Assembly: GCF_900104685.1 (NCBI RefSeq)
Contig: NZ_LT629755.1
Coordinates: forward strand, 124,001-188,000
DNA: 64,000 nucleotides
DNA from: Agromyces flavus
GTDB taxonomy: Bacteria > Actinomycetota > Actinomycetes > Actinomycetales > Microbacteriaceae
Reading direction: 5' to 3'
In this document: positions 56,801-64,000 of the stretch, one piece after another
Layout of the letters: each line of letters opens with the position of its first letter
Numbering within the stretch: position 1 is the first letter of the stretch
Translations under genes and position numbers: made by a program
The notes under the pieces: generated by a model
Told to the model about the DNA's origin: nothing
The model's database searches: none
The model's input: the letters and a program-made list of their open reading frames with translations, nothing else

Positions 56801-58333
56801 CGCCGGCCGTGGCTCGACGACCTCGCCGCGACCGTCGCGCTGGAGGACCAGCCCATGCGGGGCGACGGCGAGATCGTGTTCGGACTCGCCGACATCCCGG
56901 AGCGCCAGCAGCAGGCGCCCATGTCCTTCCTTCCCGATCGGGATGGCGCGATGCTCGTGTACGGCACGAGCGGCGCGGGCAAGTCGACGCTGCTCCGCAC
57001 GCTCGGCGTCGCGATCGGCATGCGACCCGAGCTCGGACCCGCCGAGGTCTACGGGCTCGACTTCGGATCGGGCGCCCTGCGCTCGCTCGAGGCGCTCCCG
57101 CACGTCGGATCGGTCGTCGCGGGCGACGACCCCGAGCGGGTCCAGCGCCTCCTCCGCACGCTCGACGAGCTCCTCGACCGTCGCGGCCGTGCCTTCAGCG
57201 CCGCGAACGCCGCGAGCCTGAGCGAGTACCGCCAGCTCACCGGCATCCGGGAGCCTCGCGTGCTGCTGCTCATCGACGGCTTCGCGCAGTTCAAGGCCGA
57301 CTGGGATTCGACCACGGTGCGCATGCCGTTCTACAACGTGGTCATGCGCATGCTCGCCGAGGGTCGCCCGCTCGGCGTGCACGTCGTCGCGACGGCCGAT
57401 CGGTCGGGTGCCGTGCCGACCGCGGTGAGCGCCAACGTGACCAAGCGCATCGTGCTGCGCCTGTCCGACGAGGGCGGCTACCAGGTGCTCGGGGTGCCGA
57501 AGGACGTGCTCGACGACCGCTCGGCCCCGGGGCGCGCGATCGTCGACGGGTTCGAGACGCAGGTCGCCGTGCTCGGCGGCACGGCGAACGTCGCCGAGCA
57601 GACGAAGGCGCTCGAGTCGCTCGCCGCGCGACTGCGCGCCGCGGGCGCGCTCGAGGCCGCGCCGATCCGCGCGCTGCCCGCGTCGTTCGTCGCCGAAGAG
57701 CTGCCACCGTCCGTCGCGGGGGAGCCGGCGCTCGGCCTCGCCGACGACACCCTCGCGCCGATCGGATTCGAGCCGGTCGGCACCTTCGCGATCACCGGTC
57801 CGCCGCAGAGCGGCAAGACGACCGCGATGCGCGCGGTGATCGACGCCGTGCGCCGCCACGATCCCGAGGTGAAGCTGTTCCACCTCGCGGGTCGCCGCGC
57901 GGCGCTCACCGACCACGCCGAGTGGATGCGCAGCGCCACCTCGGTCGACGAGGTGAAGGCGCTCGCGCGCGAGCTGGTCGACGTGATCGGCGATCCCACC
58001 GTGCCGGGGCGCTACCTCATCGCGGTCGAGAACGTCACGCAGTTCGCCGATTCCGACGCCGAGCGGCCGCTCAAGGAGCTGTTCCAGGCCGTGAACCGCA
58101 GCGATCACTTCCTGGTCGGCGATGCGGATGTCGCGAACCTCTCGAGCGGATTCGGATTCGTCGGCGACTTCAAGGCTGGCCGCCGCGGCGTCGCCCTCAA
58201 GCCCGACGCCTACGACGGCGACGCGGTGTTCAAGACGCCCTTCCCGAAGGTGAAGCGCTCGGACTTCCCCGAGGGACGCGGCTTCTTCGTGCAGAACGGG
58301 CGGGCGACGCTCGTCCAGCTCCCGCAGGGCTGA
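53855..58333 (+). CDS. EccC/EssC-like T7SS FtsK/SpoIIIE ATPase with FHA domain
   Basis: 1492 residues from GTG 53855. Residues 1-~95 are beta-rich, perhaps ubiquitin-like. An FHA domain follows (~100-190: GVIGRAADADVV, SKRHARVEV, NSANGLLVDG). Two membrane helices lie at ~243-285. Three FtsK-type ATPase domains follow: first Walker A GGTTGAGKSE (~709) and Walker B VIVIDEFAAL (~812); second YGTSGAGKST (~1036) but Walker B LLLIDGFAQF lacks the Glu; third TGPPQSGKTT (~1314) with a weak Walker B (LIAVENVTQF). The N-terminal FHA and two helices match Firmicutes EssC more than mycobacterial EccC. It is the motor of the island. No EccB, EccD, EccE or mycosin gene is nearby. Confidence 0.9.
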   Translation: MKLKLGLRRQSGPSVDVVVTADATATVGDVARAVAETDPAAAHLPRHDGPLTLAVAPPTSSEPVVLDPGTLAADAPIGSGFNAAIVSPAARTAAGDAPVAVMHVHSGADAGREFPLRRGHGVIGRAADADVVLADPLVSKRHARVEVDQAVELVDLNSANGLLVDGGQVARVRATPGVRVTIGDTVVSFSMLAGTDAAADPVLERGGALMFNRSPRVEPRYPGTAHPEPRVPSEENPRLFPWPMIASPVLMGLGIFAITQRPASLLIVALTPIMLVANHLGQRMGSGKKLQREIETFEVQLEQLEETLERERHVERERRHDETPPVATVYEQAMRLGPLLWTRRPEHWNFLALRLGVGRAASRNSVRDSQGSMPGIPKYARQVDVLRKRYREIDDVPVMEVLSSSGSLGIAGPANLAADALRGVAVQLFGLHAPNDVVAAAIVDPAWSRELDWLKWLPHTSGERNPVGGAALADSPSAGAALLNALEELILARLHAAPVRRGPLADDDTSMARGSRIGTPGGVREESRPDSALILIVSADAPVDRPRLVQLIERGAEVGIHAVFVAPTVASLPAACRTYVDVTEGLDRARIGVVRSGVEYAPVAVEGVSMRYAEVFARRLAPVVDASTVIEDSSDLPRSVSMLSLIGDDMARDPDAVVERWRQNASIIDRSGGKLPRLKRAGTLKAFVGQGSPDAMTLDLRTHGPHALVGGTTGAGKSEFLQAWVLGMAAEYSPDRVTFLFVDYKGGSAFADCVELPHCVGLVTDLSPHLVRRALTSLRAELHHREHLFNRKKAKDLLELEKRQDPETPPALVIVIDEFAALAGDVPEFVDGVVDIAQRGRSLGIHLIMATQRPAGVIKDNLRANTNLRVALRMADESDSRDVVGDAVAAGFDPSIPGRGIAKTGPGRLVPFQSAYSGGWTSDEPTAADVRLAELRFGSTVVWEREGAQDGDAHAGDPGPNDQKRMVDAFIRAASAARVPAPRRPWLDDLAATVALEDQPMRGDGEIVFGLADIPERQQQAPMSFLPDRDGAMLVYGTSGAGKSTLLRTLGVAIGMRPELGPAEVYGLDFGSGALRSLEALPHVGSVVAGDDPERVQRLLRTLDELLDRRGRAFSAANAASLSEYRQLTGIREPRVLLLIDGFAQFKADWDSTTVRMPFYNVVMRMLAEGRPLGVHVVATADRSGAVPTAVSANVTKRIVLRLSDEGGYQVLGVPKDVLDDRSAPGRAIVDGFETQVAVLGGTANVAEQTKALESLAARLRAAGALEAAPIRALPASFVAEELPPSVAGEPALGLADDTLAPIGFEPVGTFAITGPPQSGKTTAMRAVIDAVRRHDPEVKLFHLAGRRAALTDHAEWMRSATSVDEVKALARELVDVIGDPTVPGRYLIAVENVTQFADSDAERPLKELFQAVNRSDHFLVGDADVANLSSGFGFVGDFKAGRRGVALKPDAYDGDAVFKTPFPKVKRSDFPEGRGFFVQNGRATLVQLPQG

Positions 58334-58345
58334 TGCGGGCCCGGG

Positions 58346-58391
58346 TGGGGACCGCTCCCCATGTCGACCCCGCGGTGGGGCGCGTTAGCGT
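58346..58391 (+). promoter_or_regulatory. Module B promoter with T7SS-island palindrome
   Basis: TGGGGA-CCGC-TCCCCA (58346-58361), 24 nt, then -10 TAGCGT (58386-58391). The -35 position reads GTCGAC, not a consensus, so activation is probable. ATG 58413 follows GAGAGGAGAG. Confidence 0.6.
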
Positions 58392-58412
58392 GATGCGGTC
58401 GAGAGGAGAGCG

Positions 58413-58718
58413 ATGAGCGACGAGGTGCTGATCCCGCTCGCGTCCATGGCCGAACTGGACCGGGCGCTCAAGGACATCGTCATCGAGTTCGAGGATGCCG
58501 GTTCGCGCACGGACTCGCTGCTCGACGCGATCGGTCGCCCGTTCGGCCGCGGCGGCCTGCGCGACGCGGCTGACGAGTTTGAGGGCGCCTGGGACGACAA
58601 GCGCGAGACGCTGAAGGGCCACCTCGTCGACCTGCAGGAGCAGGTCGCGGCCGTCAAGGATGCCTGGGAGGAGCTCGACCGCGAGCTCGCGTCCAGCCTC
58701 GAGCAGAACGGAGGCTGA
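58413..58718 (+). CDS. WXG100-like protein, module B
   Basis: 101 residues. Helical hairpin: MAELDRALKDIVIEFEDAGSRTDSLLDAIG, turn PFGRGGLRDAADEFEGAWDDKRETL, helix 2 VDLQEQVAAVKDAWEELDRELASSL. Homologue of 42376-42672; both keep G-x-PFGR, LR-(D/E)-A and W-[DN]-[DN]-KR in place of W-x-G. Probable small helical secretion partner of the 421-residue protein encoded 7 nt downstream. Confidence 0.72.
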   Translation: MSDEVLIPLASMAELDRALKDIVIEFEDAGSRTDSLLDAIGRPFGRGGLRDAADEFEGAWDDKRETLKGHLVDLQEQVAAVKDAWEELDRELASSLEQNGG

Positions 58719-58725
58719 GGAGCCG

Positions 58726-59991
58726 ATGGGTGACACCGCCTACTTCCACCGCCACATGCCCGACTCGCCCAAGGGCCGCGAGATCGAGCGCATCGACGAC
58801 TCCGGCCAGCGGATCGTGACGCGCGCCACGCAGATCGAGAGCCTGGGCGAGCGGATGCTGCGTGCCGCCGACACGCTGAAGCTGATGGTCGACGGCCAGG
58901 TCGGCAAGGGGCTCTCGCTCGACGAGGTCCGCGAGCAGGGCGAGGACGTGCACGCCGACCTGAGGAAGGCGGGTGAGCGCTACAAGCCCAGCGGCACCGC
59001 GCTGAAGGCGTACGGGCAGGTCGTCGCCGAGGTCGCGCCGGGCCTGAACCGCGCCGCGGGCGACTGCGAGTCGCTGTGGGAGACCGTGCGCTCGCGCGCC
59101 GCCGACGTCGACGAGGCCGAGGACACGCCCACGGCGGAGGACGGGAGCACGGACGCCCGGGAGTCCGCGACGGCGTCCGCGACGTCCACGCTCTCGACCG
59201 CGAAGGAGGAGTGGGAGGAGGCCGCGCGCCGGTTCGACGGCTATTACGACACGTGGGACGAGGCCTACGACGACGCCGTCGCCGGGCTTCGCGACGCCAA
59301 CGACGACGGCGTGAAGGACGGATTCTGGGACGACGCGCTCCCCTTCGTCGAGGCGCTCGTGACCGTGCTCGAGTACGTGGGCATCGCGCTCGTCCTCGCG
59401 GCGCTCATCGTCGGCGGGCCGCTCATCGCCGCGCTCGCCACGATCGTCGCGATCCTGACGCTGCTCGGCACGATCATCCTCTTCGCGAAGTCGCGCAAGG
59501 ACGGCAAGGACCTCACGATGGCCATCATCGGGGTCATCCCGTTCGGCAAGTTCGCCAAGCTCGCGAACCTCGAGTCCATCGCGAGCGCCGGGTCGCGCTT
59601 CCCGAAGCTGTCGGGCTTCCGCAACATGATGCTCGCGGGAGACGAGTTCGCCGCGCTGCGGACGCACCTCGGCCGCATCGACGACCTGGCACGGGCCGAC
59701 TGGGGCACCGGCGCCATGCGGACGTTCGACCAGGCCACGGCGGGCTCCCGCTTCATCCAGCGGGTGATCTCGGGAAGCCCGTACGTCTGGGAGAACACCA
59801 CGTTCACCCGCTCGGCCGACACGTTCTTCGGCCGCCTGCTCGGCGTCGGCGACTCGGCCACGAACGCCGGCGCATGGGATCTGCACTGGGGCTACCGGCA
59901 GGCGCAGGTCACGGCCTACTCGGTGGTCGACTGGGTGAGCGACCAGGTGAGCACGGCACAGCAGAACCGGACCGTAGACTCGTGGCGATGA
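58726..59991 (+). CDS. Candidate T7SS substrate/membrane partner, module B
   Basis: 421 residues. N-terminal helical LXG-like part (TQIESLGERMLRAADTLKLMV, DVHADLRKAGERYKPSG, AYGQVVAEVAPGLNRA), an acidic linker (~128-150), a second helical region with YYDTWDEAYDDAVAG, a hydrophobic hairpin (~208-254, VGGPLIAAL shared with module A), IGVIPFG (~268-274), then a ~145-residue C-terminal region ending DSWR. No catalytic motif recognised. The linker is longer than in the module A protein. Ends in an ATGA overlap. Confidence 0.65.
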   Translation: MGDTAYFHRHMPDSPKGREIERIDDSGQRIVTRATQIESLGERMLRAADTLKLMVDGQVGKGLSLDEVREQGEDVHADLRKAGERYKPSGTALKAYGQVVAEVAPGLNRAAGDCESLWETVRSRAADVDEAEDTPTAEDGSTDARESATASATSTLSTAKEEWEEAARRFDGYYDTWDEAYDDAVAGLRDANDDGVKDGFWDDALPFVEALVTVLEYVGIALVLAALIVGGPLIAALATIVAILTLLGTIILFAKSRKDGKDLTMAIIGVIPFGKFAKLANLESIASAGSRFPKLSGFRNMMLAGDEFAALRTHLGRIDDLARADWGTGAMRTFDQATAGSRFIQRVISGSPYVWENTTFTRSADTFFGRLLGVGDSATNAGAWDLHWGYRQAQVTAYSVVDWVSDQVSTAQQNRTVDSWR

Positions 59992-60608
59992 GCCCGAGCC
60001 TGCGCGATGAGCTGACCGGAACCGCTCGACCCCCGCTTCCCCCGTTCGTCCTCCTGTTGCCCCGCGGCTGGGTCTCGGTCGAGCCCACGAAGGCGGCGTT
60101 CGCCGACCTCGCCGCCCGCACCTCGGCGGTCCTGCGCTCGGTCCACCGGCCCGACCTCGACGCCCAGCTCCGCTCGATGCTCGAGCGCGCGGGCGACGAG
60201 TTCCTCCGCCGCGATCCCGTCCGTCTCATCTACCCGGCCGACGTGCCGGCCGACGAGCTGTTCCCGCTCTCGATCACGGCGGTTCGGCTCACCGCGCCGG
60301 GCGGTGGCCCGCTCGATCCGCACGTCGCCGCGCTTCGGCGCGACCGGGGCGCGCGCACGCTCGGCGACGACGGCGTCGTGCTGCGGTGGGAGCAGGAACA
60401 CGCGCATCGGGTCGCCGGGGGCCGACTGACAGTGCACTCGTTCGACTACCTCGTGGCGGTGCCCGGCACCGAGCGGCGCGAGGGCCTCCTCGTCAGCGCC
60501 GTGATCCCGTCCGCGGCGGGCGGCGAGCGACTCGACGACGACACCGTGCGGGCGGCGGGCGTCCTCTCCGACGCCATCCTGTCGACCTTCCGCTGGAGCG
60601 CCGCATGA
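59988..60608 (+). CDS. T7SS-module soluble protein 1, module B
   Basis: 206 residues, cytoplasmic. FVLLLPRGWVSVEPTKAAFADLAARTSAVLRSVHRPDLDAQ, ISITAVRLTAPGG-type strand region, FDYLVAVPGTERREGLLVSAVIP and STFRWSAA at the end match the module A protein 40515-41153, which ends STLRWLPRP. The mixed alpha/beta pattern and conserved PGT-x-RR element suggest a binding protein. ATGA overlaps on both sides give tight stoichiometry with its neighbours. Confidence 0.65.
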   Translation: MSPSLRDELTGTARPPLPPFVLLLPRGWVSVEPTKAAFADLAARTSAVLRSVHRPDLDAQLRSMLERAGDEFLRRDPVRLIYPADVPADELFPLSITAVRLTAPGGGPLDPHVAALRRDRGARTLGDDGVVLRWEQEHAHRVAGGRLTVHSFDYLVAVPGTERREGLLVSAVIPSAAGGERLDDDTVRAAGVLSDAILSTFRWSAA

Positions 60609-61165
60609 GGTTCGAGATCGTCTACCCGCCCGAGACGTGGTCGATCATGCCCGAACCCGACGCCGGCGCCGACGACCTCTGGGTCGCCGAGCAGCGGATG
60701 GCGTACATCGGCGGTGCACTCGAGGGCCTCGCCGATCAGCTCGAGGGCGCGGCGCGCGAGGCGCTCGCTCGCCGGCGCATCGGCATCGACACCTCGCTGT
60801 TCTTCCGCCCGTCCGACATGCCCATGACGGGCGTCCTGCACGCCACGCTCCGCGTCCTCCCGGCCGACGTCGACGCAGAGGCCGCGACGGCCGGCTCGTT
60901 CGACTGGATGCTGCCCGACGCGTCGCTGCTGACCGACCCCGTCGTCGAGGAGTTCGAGACCGAGTCGGTTCCGCACGGCTATCGCGTCGCCTACGTGACG
61001 ACCGTGCCCGACCCCGGCGGGGCGACGCTCGCGGGGGTGTCGTACGGGCTCGTGCTGCCCGGCATGGTCGGCGTGGTCTTCTCCGAGCTCGCCGATCGCG
61101 AGGTCATCGGCACGATGCAGCGGTTCGCCGATCCCGTCGTCGGCACCCTCCGGGTGGTCGGGTGA
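60605..61165 (+). CDS. T7SS-module soluble protein 2, module B
   Basis: 186 residues. MRFEIVYPPETWSIMP, then a helix AYIGGALEGLADQLEGAAREALARR and two beta regions (IDTSLFFRPSDMPMTGVLHATLRVLP and YRVAYVTTVPDPGGATLAGVSYGLVLPGMVGVVFSE). Homologue of 39880-40518 but about 26 residues shorter at the N-terminus. No membrane helix. Role unknown; the fixed place in both modules argues for a structural or chaperone partner. Confidence 0.65.
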   Translation: MRFEIVYPPETWSIMPEPDAGADDLWVAEQRMAYIGGALEGLADQLEGAAREALARRRIGIDTSLFFRPSDMPMTGVLHATLRVLPADVDAEAATAGSFDWMLPDASLLTDPVVEEFETESVPHGYRVAYVTTVPDPGGATLAGVSYGLVLPGMVGVVFSELADREVIGTMQRFADPVVGTLRVVG

Positions 61166-62058
61166 CGGCCGGCCCCGCCGGTCCCGCCGCGACGTGGGCG
61201 CGCGACGCGAGCGGCGGCGACGTGCAGTACCGGATCTCCGAGCTCGATCGGGCGGCGATCGGGTCCCAGCCGGGCTACGCCGCACGGGTCGAGGCGCTCG
61301 TCTCCGCGACCGTCGCGGAGCTCCGCCGGTCCAAGGTCGAGGCGATCGGCCGCATGGCGGAGCAGGATGGCAGCGCCGCGGCCGAGCTCGGCCGATCCGG
61401 TGCGCGCACGGCGGCGCTCGTGCTCGGCATGCTCGCGTCGTGCTTCGCGGCCGCGTTCCACCTCGGCCGTGCGGTCTTCGACGCCGTCGACGTGCTGCCA
61501 TGGATCACCGTGCTCGTCTGGGTCGCCGCCATCCTCGTCGCGGTCGCGCTGCTGCCTCTGCGACGCGACGCCGCGCCGACCAGCGGGGTCGTCGCGCTCG
61601 CGTGGAGCGCCGCCGTGCTGTGCGGCGCCGCACTCGTGCTGAGTGCCGTGCTCGGAAGCGTCACGGCCGATACCGCGGCCCTGTTCGCCGTCGCGCTCGG
61701 GGGAGTGCTCGCCCTGGTCGCGATCGCCGCGGCGGCCTCGGTCGTCGCGAATCGGGTCCCGTCCGAGGTGCGCGCGGCGACGGCGCGTCGCATGGGCGAG
61801 TTCGCCCTTGCACAGGGCGAGTCGGCGGCCGGCATCCTCGACCGTGCGCTCGGTCGGCTCCGCGCCGAGTGGGCTGCGGTCGATCCCAGGGACCGCGAAC
61901 GCGTCGAGGCCGACCTCGACGCGGCGTACGGCATCCTCGGCGACCGCGGCTTCGACGCACCCCGGCGGGCTGAGGTCCCCGGCGGGCTCGTGCTCACGCG
62001 TACTGCGGTCGCGGCGTCCCGCGAACTCGCGTCGGCGCTGACCGCCCGGCGGTCGTGA
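61162..62058 (+). CDS. T7SS-associated polytopic membrane protein, module B
   Basis: 298 residues from GTG 61162 (GTGA overlap). A ~80-residue cytoplasmic helical start, four membrane helices (ALVLGMLASCFAAAFHLG, WITVLVWVAAILVAVALLPL, VVALAWSAAVLCGAALVLSAVLG, ALFAVALGGVLALVAIAAAASVV) and a ~100-residue helical tail. Same position and topology as 39083-39883 in module A. Confidence 0.65.
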   Translation: MTAGPAGPAATWARDASGGDVQYRISELDRAAIGSQPGYAARVEALVSATVAELRRSKVEAIGRMAEQDGSAAAELGRSGARTAALVLGMLASCFAAAFHLGRAVFDAVDVLPWITVLVWVAAILVAVALLPLRRDAAPTSGVVALAWSAAVLCGAALVLSAVLGSVTADTAALFAVALGGVLALVAIAAAASVVANRVPSEVRAATARRMGEFALAQGESAAGILDRALGRLRAEWAAVDPRDRERVEADLDAAYGILGDRGFDAPRRAEVPGGLVLTRTAVAASRELASALTARRS

Positions 62059-62063
62059 CCCGG

Positions 62064-62108
62064 TGGGGAGTGCTCCCCATGTGCCGGTCCTCGCATCGTC
62101 CGTAGTCT
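62064..62108 (+). promoter_or_regulatory. WXG100 promoter with T7SS-island palindrome
   Basis: TGGGGA-GTGC-TCCCCA (62064-62079), 23 nt, then -10 TAGTCT (62103-62108). A ~46-nt leader carries an AAGGAAGG ribosome site before ATG 62161. Confidence 0.6.
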
Positions 62109-62160
62109 GGGGTCACCGGCTCGCAGTCGCGGGCACCCCCGAACGAAGGAAGGTTCCACG

Positions 62161-62451
62161 ATGGCCGCAGATTTCGGCGCCTCGTACGGCGAGATGGAAG
62201 CGATGGCGAGCAAGCTGTCCGACGCGCGCGACGACATCCAGTCGCAGCTCGACCAGCTGAAGAGCTCGGTCGACAACCTGCTCGGCAACGACTTCAAGAC
62301 CCAGCACGCGTCCGGCAAGTTCGGCCAGGGCTACGAGGAGCTCACCACGGGCCTCAAGAGCGCGGTCGACGGCATCGGCGAGATGGGCGAGGCGCTGCGC
62401 GGCATGATGCAGGCCATCCAGGACCTCGACCAGCAGCTCGCCGGGCGCTGA
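62161..62451 (+). CDS. WXG100 family protein
   Basis: 96 residues, a typical Esx helical hairpin: YGEMEAMASKLSDARDDIQSQLDQLKSSVDNLLG, turn NDFKTQHASGKFGQGY, then ELTTGLKSAVDGIGEMGEALRGMMQAIQDLDQQLAGR. The W-x-G turn is replaced by DFKTQHASGKF. Length and helix pattern match secreted Esx proteins better than the two module WXG100-like proteins do. It is monocistronic with its own palindrome promoter and a strong terminator, as expected of an abundant substrate. Confidence 0.82.
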   Translation: MAADFGASYGEMEAMASKLSDARDDIQSQLDQLKSSVDNLLGNDFKTQHASGKFGQGYEELTTGLKSAVDGIGEMGEALRGMMQAIQDLDQQLAGR

Positions 62452-62467
62452 GCCGCGCGAACCACGC

Positions 62468-62504
62468 ACGGCGGGGCGGGACCACGACGGTCCCGCCCCG
62501 CCGT
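62468..62504 (+). terminator. Strong terminator after the WXG100 gene
   Basis: A perfect 16-bp stem: arms 62468-62483 and 62489-62504, loop ACGAC. It ends the secretion island. Confidence 0.8.
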
Positions 62505-62538
62505 TCGTCGTTCGCGGGCTCCGGCGTAGGCTCGAGGC

Positions 62539-63012
62539 GTGGCGACGAACTCGACCTCAGCGTGGACCGTCGCGGGCTTCGCGGCCGCGCTCCACCTCGC
62601 GCTGATCGTGGCCGCCTTCGGCCTCGTGAGCCTGTTCGCCGACGTCGAGCCGATCTCCGACCCGGCCGCCGGCCGGCTGGTGGGGCCCATCACGGTCGGG
62701 GTCTCGGTGCTGGCTCTGCTGCTGCTCCTGGGCGGAGCGCTCACCCGCGGCATCCGCCCATGGTCGGCGGCCGGGCTGGCACTCGTCGTCACGTGGGCGG
62801 CCGGCGTCGTCGGCGCGACGATCGCGTACGCGGTGTCGACCGGAACCCTGCTGGCCGCGGCGATCTTCGCCGCATCGTTCATGACGATCGGCTTCGGGGT
62901 CATCATCCCCATCACGGGTGCGCTCGTGGCGCTCCTCGCCGCCGTCACGATGCGCGCGCAGCAGGGCGGGGTCGAGCGTCCGCGCTGGCCGTGGGAGCGC
63001 GACGAGGAGTGA
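62539..63012 (+). CDS. Four-helix membrane protein, 157 aa
   Basis: GTG 62539 is 6 nt after TAGGCT (62527-62532), so it is probably leaderless. Four membrane helices (VAGFAAALHLALIVAAFGLVSLF, GPITVGVSVLALLLLLGGALT, WSAAGLALVVTWAAGVVGATIAY, AAIFAASFMTIGFGVIIPITGALVALLAAV) and a short charged tail. No known family recognised with confidence. Confidence 0.65.
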   Translation: MATNSTSAWTVAGFAAALHLALIVAAFGLVSLFADVEPISDPAAGRLVGPITVGVSVLALLLLLGGALTRGIRPWSAAGLALVVTWAAGVVGATIAYAVSTGTLLAAAIFAASFMTIGFGVIIPITGALVALLAAVTMRAQQGGVERPRWPWERDEE

Positions 63013-63088
63013 CCGCGCCATCCCGGCGCCGGGACATCCGTTCGTCGCCTCCGACGTCCGCACGGGCGCGCGCAGTAGGGTGAACCGC

Positions 63089-63736
63089 GTGGAGGGATCG
63101 GTCGAGGCCCGCGTGAGCCACGAGGTCGACCGCTGGCTCGCCTGGCTCCCGCGCTGGCGGCCCGGGACGCACCGCGGCCGCGTGCGCCTCTGCACGCGCT
63201 GCTTCGGCTCGCCGATCCTCGCCGCCTCCGGCCTCGACGTCGACGTGCCCCACCCAGTACAGCACGCGTTCTCGATGCGCATGAAGGGCATCATCGACGC
63301 GTCGGTCGACGACTACACGGCGCGGAACCTGCCCATGCTGCACCGCGAGATCCGGCTCGCCGAGGAGCGCAAGGCCCGCCGGCCGTACCGCGCGGGGGAG
63401 GGGCTCGACCCGGAGTTCCTCGGACTGGACCTCGATCCCGAGGAGACGCCGGGCCAGCCGTTCCTCTTCACGCTGCAGGGGCTCGAGGCGGACGCCGCGG
63501 CCGAGTCCGCCGAGCCCGCACCCCGCCCGTTCACGCCGCAGGAGAAGGAGGCGCTGCGCGAGGAGGTGCGCCTGGCCGACGAGTTCGCCAAGCAGCTCGG
63601 CCGTCGCATCTGCATCGAGCTCGCACACCACCGGGCCCGGATCGCCGCCGCGGTCGAGCGTCACGTCGAGCCCCAAGTCGCGCAGATGCTCGCCGACCTC
63701 GACCGCGAGCTCGACGCGCCGGGCTGGCCGGGCTGA
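63089..63736 (+). CDS. Conserved hypothetical protein, 215 aa
   Basis: GTG 63089 lies 7 nt after TAGGGT (63076-63081); GTG 63080 overlaps that box. It begins VEGSVEARVSHEVDRWLAWLPRW, then a Cys pair CTRCFG, basic stretches, an acidic linker and a C-terminal helical region (EKEALREEVRLADEFAKQLGRRICIELAHHRARIAAAVERHVEPQVAQML). The CxxC and helices suggest a small binding protein; no function assigned. Confidence 0.6.
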   Translation: MEGSVEARVSHEVDRWLAWLPRWRPGTHRGRVRLCTRCFGSPILAASGLDVDVPHPVQHAFSMRMKGIIDASVDDYTARNLPMLHREIRLAEERKARRPYRAGEGLDPEFLGLDLDPEETPGQPFLFTLQGLEADAAAESAEPAPRPFTPQEKEALREEVRLADEFAKQLGRRICIELAHHRARIAAAVERHVEPQVAQMLADLDRELDAPGWPG

Positions 63737-63782
63737 GCCGCCGCGTCGTTCGCTGAGGGCGTTCGCTGAGGCATCCGCCCAT

Positions 63783-63811
63783 TTGACCGGGTCGTTACGC
63801 CCGATTACCAT
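63783..63811 (+). promoter_or_regulatory. Strong promoter reading out of the window
   Basis: TTGACC (63783-63788), a 17-nt spacer and TACCAT (63806-63811). This is the best sigma-70-type match in the window, followed by at least ~180 nt of leader before the edge. Conserved actinobacterial order (rpoBC then rpsL-rpsG-fusA) suggests rpsL lies just beyond; inference. Confidence 0.65.
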
Positions 63812-63936
63812 TGATCGGGTGTGCGCGTTGCCGCGCGCTCGCGTCGTGCCCGCGGAGACCCGCGGGCCGCATGCGGGTTCTCACGATACGCACGCAGGGC
63901 GCCGGATCGCCACCGATCCGATCGCCCCCACGGCAT

Positions 63937-63979
63937 ACCCACCACCAACAGGCTCCGCCGCTCGGCGGTGCCGGTGGGT
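63937..63979 (+). promoter_or_regulatory. Structured 5' leader hairpin
   Basis: ACCCACC (63937-63943) pairs with GGTGGGT (63973-63979), enclosing GGC/GCC and CCGCC-GCTC-GGCGG. It lies in the leader of the outgoing transcript and may be a regulatory or processing element. Confidence 0.4.
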
Positions 63980-64000
63980 CGTGATGTGAAATCCATCAAT

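Overview
The window is 64 kb of high-GC actinobacterial chromosome. The rpoB N-terminus, the very GC-rich third codon positions, the many GTG/TTG starts and the frequent ATGA/GTGA overlaps fit Microbacteriaceae (something close to Agromyces); the genus is inference. No tRNA, rRNA, insertion sequence, CRISPR array or phage gene was seen.

Layout. (1) 1-331: the end of a DNA polymerase IV gene. (2) 476-15165: a carbohydrate and sulfate-ester utilisation locus. It holds three secreted glycoside-hydrolase-type proteins, a ROK repressor, a NitT/TauT-type ABC transporter, two Cys-type S1 sulfatases and their own formylglycine-generating enzyme. Copies of one dyad operator sit on the divergent glycosidase promoters and on the ROK promoter, so one repressor probably controls the locus. 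(3) 15168-38963: ordinary accessory and housekeeping genes: DUF202 pair, YCII protein, a second Pol IV, GlsB-type membrane protein, glutamine amidotransferase, HTH-less LysR-type protein with DUF5997, esterase, NUDIX-like and GNAT proteins, DEAD-box helicase, DUF1684/SRPBCC pair, SDR, CGNR regulator, SprT-like protease, sugar dehydrogenase, 5-oxoprolinase pxpABC, two spermidine-synthase-like paralogues, a truncated haemoglobin and a large LuxR regulator with two small downstream-oriented genes. (4) 39083-62451: a type VII secretion-like (T7SS-like) island wrapped around rpoB-rpoC. (5) 62539-64000: two conserved hypothetical genes, then a strong promoter firing out of the window, probably towards the rpsL operon.

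The most interesting system is region 4. A five-gene module (WXG100-like protein, ~400-residue membrane partner, two ~200-residue soluble proteins, polytopic membrane protein) occurs twice in the same gene order: once on the minus strand upstream of rpoB (39083-42672) and once on the plus strand downstream (58413-62058). Between rpoC and the second copy lie an RDD+FHA membrane protein and a 1492-residue FHA-bearing EccC/EssC ATPase; a further WXG100 protein closes the island. No EccB, EccD, EccE or mycosin gene is present. Four copies of the palindrome TGGGGA-N4-TCCCCA lie upstream of exactly these transcription units; three of them sit 23-24 nt before a TAnnnT -10 box. This implies a dedicated, co-regulated, non-canonical secretion system.

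Across the middle region many genes have a TAnnnT hexamer exactly 6 nt before the start codon, which predicts leaderless transcripts.
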